Shown in pieces: positions 1-6,978 of a stretch of DNA of 64,000 nt. The position numbers and the translations under genes are program-made. This DNA comes from Caulobacter mirabilis (GTDB lineage Bacteria; Pseudomonadota; Alphaproteobacteria; Caulobacterales; Caulobacteraceae), in NCBI RefSeq assembly GCF_002749615.1, contig NZ_CP024201.1:3515001-3579000 (forward strand), in the 5' to 3' direction. Position 1 is the stretch's first letter. The number at the start of each line of letters is the position of its first letter. The notes beneath the pieces were generated by a model that was not told the origin of the DNA, made no database searches, and saw only the letters and a list, made by a program, of their open reading frames with translations.

Positions 1-421
<421 letters not shown>

Positions 422-640
422 GTTAGACCGCTAACCCATCACTGTACCTCAATCCCGAAGGACCAAAGCTCGTTCTGGTTTTGCATAGTTTCTTGACGAG
501 TTCCCATGCACATCGACCAGACACCAAAAGGCGTCCAGTCCATAGTCCATGGTGTCTTCAAGAGACCGCATTTGTCAGCGTTCAAGGACAGACTTGCTCT
601 GCCCGCGAAACACCGCCGCCTGCGTTTCTCTTTCCTATCT

Positions 641-655
641 ACAATGTCAAAGACC
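641..655 (-). promoter_or_regulatory. boxA-like antitermination motif in rRNA leader
   Basis: Read on the minus strand the site is GGTCTTTGACATTGT, which resembles the conserved TCTTTGA-type boxA in alphaproteobacterial rRNA leaders. It also contains TTGACA, but no acceptable -10 follows at 16-18 bases, so I favour the antitermination role over a promoter. It lies between the proximal promoter and the 16S. Confidence 0.5.
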
Positions 656-712
656 CGTCAGCGCCGAAGCCCCAACCCACCGTACAATGCCCGGCGGCGG
701 CGAAGAGCGGCG

Positions 713-741
713 TATCTAGTCGCTCCAATTTTCCCTGTCAA
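713..741 (-). promoter_or_regulatory. Proximal rRNA promoter (TTGACA-N17-TAGATA)
   Basis: On the minus strand TTGACA (741-736) is followed after exactly 17 bases by TAGATA (718-713). This is the best housekeeping promoter match in the leader. Transcription would start near 706, about 285 bases upstream of the 16S 5' end, and would include the boxA-like motif. Confidence 0.75.
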
Positions 742-927
742 CCGAACAAATTCACATTCGCTCGCTTTTCCAGAGACCCTGCAGAACCACTCGCAAAAGC
801 AGATCCGCAGGACGGAAGCGCCAACCGAAGTCACCGCCAGCAAAACAATGATCCAATACTTAGGATCAACCATTTTGCTTCTTTCGATTTCACTCGGCGA
901 TGCCGGGGGAGAACCGAAGGAGCGGCG

Positions 928-956
928 CTTCTATTGAAGCCCCAGAGCCGAGTCAA
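928..956 (-). promoter_or_regulatory. Second rRNA promoter (TTGACT-N17-TAGAAG)
   Basis: TTGACT (956-951) and TAGAAG (933-928) are spaced by 17 bases on the minus strand. The bases after the -10 (CGCCGCTCCTTCG) closely match those after the proximal promoter, which supports a duplicated rRNA promoter module. Confidence 0.6.
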
Positions 957-1101
957 TCGACCTTTTCAGGAAGATTGAAGAAGCTCGCTTCAGACCGACC
1001 GAAGCCCGCTCCACCTCGCTAGAGATGGAGACAAGACTGGCGCCAGGGGTTGCCCGGGAGGCAACCTCCGAAACTCGCCATCGAGTCGATTGAACCCGCG
1101 G

Positions 1102-1130
1102 AAGTTAGCGACAACTTTCGGAAAAATCAA
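1102..1130 (-). promoter_or_regulatory. Possible third rRNA promoter (TTGATT-N17-TAACTT)
   Basis: TTGATT (1130-1125) and TAACTT (1107-1102) are 17 bases apart on the minus strand, with GC directly before the -10 as in Caulobacter sigma-73 promoters (GCTANAWC). It lacks the CGCCGCTC start-site sequence seen after the other elements, so it is less certain. Confidence 0.4.
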
Positions 1131-1185
1131 GAGCGAGAAACGCTCTCGACCGACCGAAGCTGGGCCGACGTCTGCGAGGAGCGGC

Positions 1186-1214
1186 GATATAGAAGCCGGC
1201 CTCCGACTCGGCAA
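1186..1214 (-). promoter_or_regulatory. Distal rRNA promoter (TTGCCG-N17-TATATC)
   Basis: TTGCCG (1214-1209) and TATATC (1191-1186) have 17-base spacing on the minus strand and are followed by GCCGCTCCTCG, the same start-site sequence as at the proximal and second promoters. The -35 deviates from consensus at two bases. Confidence 0.45.
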
Positions 1215-1322
1215 GCCCGCCTGTCGACATTTGTTGGGAACATCGTTCTCGATCGTCCGCGCGCTGCGCGCTTGCACGCCCCGCCCCCGCCCGGCAAAGA
1301 CAGTCGCGGGAGAAAACTGCCG

Positions 1323-1781
1323 ATGTTGTCGCACAAGGCCCGATACGCGCTGCGCGCCCTGGTCGAACTGGCCCGGGAGGACGGCGGCCAGGTCACGGCC
1401 GCCGATCTGTCCACCCGCGCGGACGCGCCGCGGAAGTTCCTGGAAGCCATTCTTCTGGAGCTGTCGCGCCGCGGCATCGTCCGCAGCCGGCGCGGCAAGT
1501 TCGGCGGCTACTCGCTGGGTCGCCCCGCGGAATCGGTGACCTTCGCCGAAGTCATCCGCGTCATCGACGGGCCGCTCGCCCTCGCCCCCTGCGTCAGCCG
1601 CACCGCGTTCCGCAAATGCGACGACTGCCCCGACCTGGAGACCTGCTCGCTGCGCGAGGCCCTGCTGCGCGCCCGGGACGCCACCTCCGCCGTGCTCGAC
1701 AGCTACAGCCTGGCCGACGCGGCCAAGGCCGGCGCCGTCGAGATCCCGGTCATGCCGCCGCCTCAGCCGGCGGCGATGTAG
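1323..1781 (+). CDS. Rrf2-family transcriptional regulator
   Basis: The 152-residue protein begins MLSHKARYALRALVELA, the typical start of the Rrf2/IscR winged-helix family. Cysteines at 90, 99, 102 and 108 form the C-terminal cluster that binds an Fe-S centre in IscR and NsrR, so redox, iron or NO sensing is likely; which of these cannot be told. An open frame extends upstream to about 1050, but similarity begins only at this ATG, preceded by a purine-rich GGGAGA. It converges with the CBS gene and overlaps it by 19 bases. No target genes are adjacent. Confidence 0.85.
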   Translation: MLSHKARYALRALVELAREDGGQVTAADLSTRADAPRKFLEAILLELSRRGIVRSRRGKFGGYSLGRPAESVTFAEVIRVIDGPLALAPCVSRTAFRKCDDCPDLETCSLREALLRARDATSAVLDSYSLADAAKAGAVEIPVMPPPQPAAM

Positions 1782-2191
1782 GCCTTCAGCCCGTCGGCCT
1801 CGGCCTCGACCTCGCTGATCTTGTACTTCACCAGGTCGCCGATCGAGACGATCCCGGCCAGCCGGCCGTCCCGAAGCACCGGCAGATGGCGGATGCGCCG
1901 GTCGGTCATGCGGCTGAGCAGGGAATCGATGGTCTCGGCCGGGCTGGCGAAGACCACGTCGCGGGTCATGCAGCTGTCGACCGGCCGCGCCAGCGCCGCG
2001 GCGCCGCCCTCGGCCACCACCCGGACGATGTCGCGTTCCGAGACGATGCCGACCACCGCCTCGCCGTCGACCACGATCATGGCCCCGACCCGGCGGGCGT
2101 GAAGCAGGGCCGCCACCGCCCCGACCGTCTCCGCCGGTCCGGCGGTGAAGACCAGGTCCCCCTTGCCCTTCAGGATCTGTGAAACGAGCAC
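1763..2191 (-). CDS. CBS-domain protein
   Basis: A 142-residue cytoplasmic protein made of a tandem CBS pair and little else. Such modules bind adenine nucleotides and regulate partners, or act alone; no partner is evident. I start it at GTG (2191) because a strong GGGAGGAGG ribosome site sits six to seven bases upstream, giving MLVSQILKGKGDLVF, the usual start of this family. A longer reading to 2239 is possible. Its 3' end overlaps the 3' end of the Rrf2 gene by 19 bases, so the two transcripts are antisense to each other there. Confidence 0.85.
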   Translation of the reverse strand: MLVSQILKGKGDLVFTAGPAETVGAVAALLHARRVGAMIVVDGEAVVGIVSERDIVRVVAEGGAAALARPVDSCMTRDVVFASPAETIDSLLSRMTDRRIRHLPVLRDGRLAGIVSIGDLVKYKISEVEAEADGLKAYIAAG

Positions 2192-2252
2192 TCGCGCCTC
2201 CTCCCTCACTGTCCTTCTAGAACGAACAGCGTCCTCCAAACGCTCCAGGGAA

Positions 2253-2909
2253 TCAATGAGTCGCCGAATAAACTGGCCGTGCGAAGCGGGCGAACACGCC
2301 GACGAGGAACATCCCCGCGAAGAAGCCGATGATGTGGGCCTCCCAGGCGATCTTCATGCCAGGCCCCAACAGAAGAGGCGCCAGGCCGGTCAAGGCGTTC
2401 ACGCCGGTCCAGGCCAGGGCGAAGGTCAGGGGGACCCGTCCCCAGGGCGAGCCCAGCTCGCCACGCTTTTCGATCAATCGCCCGGCGGCCCCCGTCAGGC
2501 CGGACATCGCCACCGAGACGCCGAGCGCCGGGGCCCATGAATCCAAGTGAAGGGCCGAAAAGCCCGCCAGGCCGACCACCCCGCAGACCAGGAAGAAGAG
2601 GAAGAACAGGACCCCGCCCCGCAGATCGAGGCCGAACAGCCGCGCGACGGGCGTGCCGAACGCCAGAACGCCGGCGCTCATCAGCAGGAAATGCATCCAG
2701 CCGCCATGGAGGAACTGCGTGGTCACCATGGTCCAGGGGCGTTCAAGGCCGAGCATCGCCGGCGCGAAGGCCAGGTTGAGCCAGACCGGCTGGTCGACCG
2801 TCCGCTGGAACAGGAACACCAGCAGCATGATCAGAAGCAGCAGCAGCGGCGGCCAGGGCGCGTTGAGGACGGGCTCCCGGCGGGTCGGACGGTCGTCGAT
2901 CGGGGTCAT
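2253..2909 (-). CDS. Rhomboid-family intramembrane protease
   Basis: A 218-residue protein with about six membrane helices. HGGWMHFLL (68-76) matches the conserved rhomboid helix-2 motif. By alignment to GASGAVSGLMGA of relatives, the nucleophile is Ser132 in GVSVAMSGLTGAA, and the partner is His192 in AHIIGFFAGM. The catalytic pair is therefore present, but the second glycine of GxSG is Val. The family cleaves membrane proteins within the bilayer; the substrate is unknown. It is divergent from hfaA, about 125 bases away, so the two share an intergenic region. Confidence 0.85.
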   Translation of the reverse strand: MTPIDDRPTRREPVLNAPWPPLLLLLIMLLVFLFQRTVDQPVWLNLAFAPAMLGLERPWTMVTTQFLHGGWMHFLLMSAGVLAFGTPVARLFGLDLRGGVLFFLFFLVCGVVGLAGFSALHLDSWAPALGVSVAMSGLTGAAGRLIEKRGELGSPWGRVPLTFALAWTGVNALTGLAPLLLGPGMKIAWEAHIIGFFAGMFLVGVFARFARPVYSATH

Positions 2910-2975
2910 ACGGGTTCCAGCGTTCGCTTAACCAAATCAAGAGAGGTCTGCAGCCAAGATGGCGGTTGTCCTGTT

Positions 2976-2992
2976 TTGGCACGCCGATTGCT
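2976..2992 (+). promoter_or_regulatory. Sigma-54 promoter of hfaABD
   Basis: TTGGCAC-N5-TTGCT fits the RpoN consensus fully, with GG at 2978-2979 and GC at 2990-2991, 12 bases apart as required for -24/-12. Transcription would start near 3003, about 30 bases before the hfaA ATG. In Caulobacter sigma-54 drives late flagellar and stalk-pole genes under cell-cycle control, which fits a holdfast gene. Confidence 0.85.
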
Positions 2993-3034
2993 TGTAGCGG
3001 CCTGCCCATCGAGCCGAGCGGAGCCTTTATTCCA

Positions 3035-3457
3035 ATGGTCGCTTTCCTGTTCAAGCCGACAGCCGCCTTCGTCCTGCTGGTCGGCGTCGCCGCGGCGCCG
3101 CTGGCGCAGGCCCAGACGATGAAGGCCAACTCCGCCTCGTTCAACGCCGGCTACGGCCGGACCTCGGGCCAGGAGAACCGGATGGTCGACTCCTCCACCC
3201 GGGACGCCAACGGCAATCGCGTGATCATCGACGGCGTCATCCAGACCGGCGCGGATCAGAGCTACTACGCCCGGACCAGCGGCGGCGTGGGCGGCGGTTC
3301 CGGCGGCGGCGTGGGCGGCGGCAACAACACCGCGATCGGCAACAACCTGGTCGTCGTGACCCAGGGCAACTGGAACACCGTCATCGTCAACTCGACCCAG
3401 ACCAACAACGGGAACGTCTCCGCCGGCGGCAAGTCGGGCGGCGTCGGAGGCAACTGA
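3035..3457 (+). CDS. hfaA: Holdfast anchoring protein HfaA
   Basis: The 140-residue protein has a signal peptide ending at AQA26 and a mature start like Caulobacter HfaA (TMKANSASFNAGYGRTSGQ). The rest is rich in Gly, Asn and Thr with curlin-like repeats (QGNWNTVIVNSTQTNNGNVS). HfaA is an outer-membrane, amyloid-like protein that anchors the adhesive holdfast to the stalk tip. I chose the ATG in front of the signal peptide; an upstream in-frame ATG lies ahead of the predicted transcription start. It is first in hfaABD, and its TGA overlaps the hfaB ATG by one base. Confidence 0.93.
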   Translation: MVAFLFKPTAAFVLLVGVAAAPLAQAQTMKANSASFNAGYGRTSGQENRMVDSSTRDANGNRVIIDGVIQTGADQSYYARTSGGVGGGSGGGVGGGNNTAIGNNLVVVTQGNWNTVIVNSTQTNNGNVSAGGKSGGVGGN

Positions 3458-4461
3458 TGACCATCCTGCCTGGAACGCGGACCGGCGCGCTTCTCGCCGC
3501 GGCCTCGCTGGTCCTTTCGGGCTGCGCGAGCACGGCCGCGGGGCCCAGCGGCAACTATTCCAGCGCCATCGGCTCGGCGCCGGTCACGGCCAACCCGACG
3601 CCCTATTCCACGGCGCTGGTCTGCATCGGCCAGTATGCGCGCCAGTACCAGCTCCGTGCGCCGCGCATCGCCGTCGGCCGCATCGCCGACTATACCGGCA
3701 AGGAAGAGTCCGACGGCTCGGGCCGGAAGGTCACCCAGGGCGCGTCCCTGATGGCGATGAGCGCCTTCGCCAAGGCCGGCATGCCGCTGGTCGAGCGGTT
3801 CGACACCTCGGTGTCGGAACTGGAGCTCAAATACGCCAACAACAAGCTGATCGGCGACGCCCCGATCCCGAACTCGGACGGCCCGTCCGAACCGCGCAAG
3901 ATCTTCTCCGGTCAGATGCCGGGCTCGGACTTCCACCTGATCGGCGGCGTCACCGAGCTGAACTACAATATCCGCTCGACGGGCGTGGATTTCGCCGGCG
4001 GCGACCGCGACGCCGGCGACCTGAAGGGCACCCTGGGCGCCCGCGTGTTCGTCATGAACGTGGCCATGGACCTGCGGCTGGTGAACAGCCGCACGCTCGA
4101 GGTGGTCGACGTCATCTCCTACCAGAAGCAGATCATCGGCCAGGAAGTCGGCCTGGGCGTGTTCCGCTTCCTGAACGGCAACGTCTTCGACATCTCCGGC
4201 GGCACGGGCGCCCTGGAGCCGCTGCAGCTGGGCGTCCGCGCCCTGGTGGAGCGGGCGGTCGTCGAGATGTCCGCCAACCTCTACGGCATGCCTGGTCCCC
4301 AGGGCTGCATGAGCAGCGATCCGCTCGGCGGCGGGACCACCGGCCTGACCGGCGCCTTCGTGCCCGCGTACAACAACCTGGACACCAACAATGCCTCGAC
4401 CCGGGAAGACCCGTCTCGCTGGAATGATCGCCGCGACGGCAATCTGCGCGGCCGGTACTAG
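3457..4461 (+). CDS. hfaB: Holdfast anchor secretion/assembly lipoprotein HfaB (CsgG-like)
   Basis: The 334-residue protein has a lipobox (VLSGC, Cys23) and a CsgG-type body (PRIAVGRIADYTGK; later MPLVERFDTSVSELELKYANNKLIG). CsgG forms the outer-membrane curli secretion pore; HfaB is required for export and stability of HfaA and HfaD. It is translationally coupled to hfaA and its last ~70 bases overlap the start of hfaD. Confidence 0.93.
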   Translation: MTILPGTRTGALLAAASLVLSGCASTAAGPSGNYSSAIGSAPVTANPTPYSTALVCIGQYARQYQLRAPRIAVGRIADYTGKEESDGSGRKVTQGASLMAMSAFAKAGMPLVERFDTSVSELELKYANNKLIGDAPIPNSDGPSEPRKIFSGQMPGSDFHLIGGVTELNYNIRSTGVDFAGGDRDAGDLKGTLGARVFVMNVAMDLRLVNSRTLEVVDVISYQKQIIGQEVGLGVFRFLNGNVFDISGGTGALEPLQLGVRALVERAVVEMSANLYGMPGPQGCMSSDPLGGGTTGLTGAFVPAYNNLDTNNASTREDPSRWNDRRDGNLRGRY

Positions 4462-5632
4462 CCAGGCGCAGACCGCCAGTCCGGTCATCAACAACCAGAT
4501 CCAGCTGGGCGACGTCTTCGCCACCCAGACCCTGGACGTCGTCTCGGTGCAGGAAGGCGTCGGCCTGGAAACCACGGCGACCGGCAACAGCGCTGCCGGC
4601 TCCGTGGTCGGAACCGACATGTCGGTGATCTCGAACCAGACCATGGCCGCTTCGGCCAGGGCGACGACGACCGTGAACGCCACGGGCAGCCTGGGCGCCG
4701 CCTCGCAGATCAACACCACCGCCACCGGCAACGCCGCCAGCGTCTACGCCGAGCAGGGCACGGTGACCGGCGTCCTGACCCAGATCGCCACCTATTCGCC
4801 CGACGTCACCGCCCGCGGCTACGTCGAGGCGCCGACCGGCCGCGCCGGCGACCTCGGCGTCGCCACCACGGCGGTGTCGAACAGCGCCGGGATCAACCTG
4901 GTCAACGGCTCGGCCGGGGTCCGGGTCAACCAGAGCAGCGCCGCCGACGTCCTCGCCGACGGCGGGGCGACGGTGCAATACGTCTCCGGCACGGCCAACG
5001 TTTCCGGCGTCGCCGCGGGCAACAGCGTCGCCCTGGTCGGGACCAACACCTCGGCGGCGCGGATCGCGACCAGTCAGGTCAACACCAGCAACTTGGTCCA
5101 GGCCAGCCAGTTCACCGCCTATGGCAACGCCCAGACCGCGCGGACCTCGGCCCAGGCCAGCGGCAACATCGTCGGGGCGGTCAACGACGGCCCGCTGCTC
5201 GACGTGGCGTCCAACCAGTACAATCAGGCCTACGTCCGCGCTCAGGCGGAAGGATCTGCCTACCAGTTCGGCGAAGGGGTCGTCGACGCCAACGCGGTCG
5301 GCAATTCCGTCCTGGCCGGCGACAACGGCGAGGCGGTCGTTCTGGACAATGTCCAGGTCAACACCGGCGGCGGCGTCGAGGCGATCGCCAGCTTCACAGG
5401 CCACGAAGGCTATGACGCCTACAGCCGCGCGACCGCGATCGCCAACGACGTCACCGCCTACAGCTGCTCGGCCTGCGTGGGTTCGATGAACGTCAACAAC
5501 CGTCAGACCAACGACGCCGATGTCGGCGCCGACGCGCGGACGACGATCACCGGCTCGGCCCGGTCGGTGAACAGCACCGCCACGGCCATCGGCAACAACG
5601 CCAACTTCTTCGTCAGCCGGCCCGGAAGCTAG
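4391..5632 (+). CDS. hfaD: Holdfast anchoring protein HfaD
   Basis: A 413-residue exported protein with a signal peptide ending near SQA26 and a low-complexity Ala/Asn/Thr/Val body with many short TATGN- and NQ-like repeats, as in HfaD, a large surface holdfast anchor. The start inside hfaB implies coupling; an internal ATG (residue 12, near 4424) would still leave a usable signal peptide. No hfaC follows; the next gene is a convergent chromate transporter whose stop overlaps this one. Confidence 0.88.
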   Translation: MPRPGKTRLAGMIAATAICAAGTSQAQTASPVINNQIQLGDVFATQTLDVVSVQEGVGLETTATGNSAAGSVVGTDMSVISNQTMAASARATTTVNATGSLGAASQINTTATGNAASVYAEQGTVTGVLTQIATYSPDVTARGYVEAPTGRAGDLGVATTAVSNSAGINLVNGSAGVRVNQSSAADVLADGGATVQYVSGTANVSGVAAGNSVALVGTNTSAARIATSQVNTSNLVQASQFTAYGNAQTARTSAQASGNIVGAVNDGPLLDVASNQYNQAYVRAQAEGSAYQFGEGVVDANAVGNSVLAGDNGEAVVLDNVQVNTGGGVEAIASFTGHEGYDAYSRATAIANDVTAYSCSACVGSMNVNNRQTNDADVGADARTTITGSARSVNSTATAIGNNANFFVSRPGS

Positions 5633-6855
5633 GCCAGCAGCGCCCGGACGACGCCGGCGGCGGCGCAGGCGGCCACGACCAGAACGACGTTGGCCCTGAA
5701 CCGCATGAGCGCGATCGCCGCGATCACGGCGACGGCGGCCGCTCCGGCGTCGAACCCCTGCCCTTCAGGCAGCAGAACCTGTCGCCCGAACCACAGGGCC
5801 AGCCCGGCGACAACGCCCAGAACGGCCGCCATGACCCCCGCCAGAGCCCCGCGGGCGAGGCGGCTGCGGCGCAGGGCGTCGGCGTAGGGCGCGCCGGCGA
5901 AGATGAACAGGAAGCTGGGCGCGAAGGTCTGCCACAGCGCCATCGACGATCCCGCGGCGGCCCAGCCGAGCCCGCCGCCAGTCGCATTCCAGCCAGCCAT
6001 GAAGCCCACGAACGGATTGACCAGGACCAGCGGCCCCGGCGTGGTCTCGGCCAAACCCAACCCGTCGACCATCTGGGCCGTGGTCAGCCAGCCATAGGTT
6101 TCCACCGCCTGCTGCTGAAGCCAGGCCAGCAGGGCGTAGGCGCCGCCGAAACTGGTCGCCGCCAGGGCCGCGAACACCCCGCCGAGCCGGGACAGCCAAT
6201 GGTCGCCGCCGAGCAGGACCAGGCTGGCGGCCAGAGGCGCCAGCCAGATCACGGTCCAGAGGAGAATTGTGGCCAACGTCCGGCGCTTCGGCGGCAGCGG
6301 CGCCGCCTCGGCCGGCTCCTCCACATCCGGCCGGCCCCGGATGGCGCCGATGGCGGCGGCGGCCAGCACCACCAGCGGGAACGGCAGGCCGGCGACGGTG
6401 AGCGCCACGAAGGCGGCGACGGCGATGATCGCGTCCGCCGGACCGGTCAGGGCCCGGCGGCCCAGGCGCACGATCGCCTCCAGGACGAGCGCCAGGACGG
6501 CCGCCTTCACCCCGTCGAAGGCGGCGGCGACCAAAGGCGTCTCGCCATGGACAGCGTAGAGCCAGGAGAGCGCGAACATCAGCGCCGCGCCCGGCAGCAC
6601 GAACAGCAGACCCGCGGCCAGTCCGCCCCAGGTCCCCCTCAAGCTCCAGCCGACATAGGTCGCCAGCTGTTGCGCTTCCGGACCGGGCAGCAGGGTGCAG
6701 AACCCCAGGGCGTGGAGATAGCGCGGCTCGTCGATCCAGCGCTTCTCCTCCACGAAGACGCGATGCATCAGCGCGATCTGCCCGGCCGGGCCGCCGAAGC
6801 CCAGGCAGCCGACCTTCAGCGAGGCCAGAAGAAGGTCGCGCAGACTCGGAGTCAC
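5629..6855 (-). CDS. chrA: Chromate efflux transporter (ChrA family, two-domain)
   Basis: About 408 residues with roughly ten membrane segments and two homologous CHR halves. The N half has FGGPAGQIALMHR and LLPGPEAQQLATYVG; the C half has FGGAYALLAWLQQQ and ETTPGPLVLVNPFVGF. This is the long-chain ChrA form, an inner-membrane anion transporter that exports chromate. I start at GTG (6855) just before TPSLRDLL, with AGGAGAGGG upstream; the frame stays open to 6972 but that stretch does not look like protein. The substrate is inferred from the family. Confidence 0.88.
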   Translation of the reverse strand: MTPSLRDLLLASLKVGCLGFGGPAGQIALMHRVFVEEKRWIDEPRYLHALGFCTLLPGPEAQQLATYVGWSLRGTWGGLAAGLLFVLPGAALMFALSWLYAVHGETPLVAAAFDGVKAAVLALVLEAIVRLGRRALTGPADAIIAVAAFVALTVAGLPFPLVVLAAAAIGAIRGRPDVEEPAEAAPLPPKRRTLATILLWTVIWLAPLAASLVLLGGDHWLSRLGGVFAALAATSFGGAYALLAWLQQQAVETYGWLTTAQMVDGLGLAETTPGPLVLVNPFVGFMAGWNATGGGLGWAAAGSSMALWQTFAPSFLFIFAGAPYADALRRSRLARGALAGVMAAVLGVVAGLALWFGRQVLLPEGQGFDAGAAAVAVIAAIALMRFRANVVLVVAACAAAGVVRALLA

Positions 6856-6978
6856 CCGTCGACCCTCTCCTGCTTGTACGACAGTCGCAAGACATCGGCC
6901 CTGATCCAGCCTTGCGTTCGCCGCAACCGACGGCGAAGGTGGCGACAACGCTATGCCCCTTTCGAGATACATTCCCGC

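Larger units (their letters stand above)
422..1322 (-). other. rRNA operon leader and promoter region, no protein gene
   Basis: About 900 bases separate the 16S 5' end from the first protein gene. Open frames here lack family resemblance and I take none as a gene. Read leftward, the stretch holds at least three -35/-10 pairs with 17-base spacing, a weaker fourth, and a boxA-like motif nearer the 16S. The segments following the -10 elements at about 713, 928 and 1186 resemble each other (CGCCGCTC then T/C-rich), which suggests that promoter modules were duplicated. The far right part also serves as upstream region of the Rrf2 gene on the plus strand. Confidence 0.7.

Noticed and set aside
645..650. 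TTGACA in the rRNA leader as a further promoter.
   Set aside because: The 16-18 base downstream positions give AAACGC-like sequence, not a -10; the surrounding bases fit boxA better.
3265..4731. Long open frame of ~490 codons on the minus strand across hfaA-hfaD.
   Set aside because: It is a shadow of the GC-rich, biased codon use of hfaB/hfaD; composition is Arg/Gly/Ala-rich without motifs.
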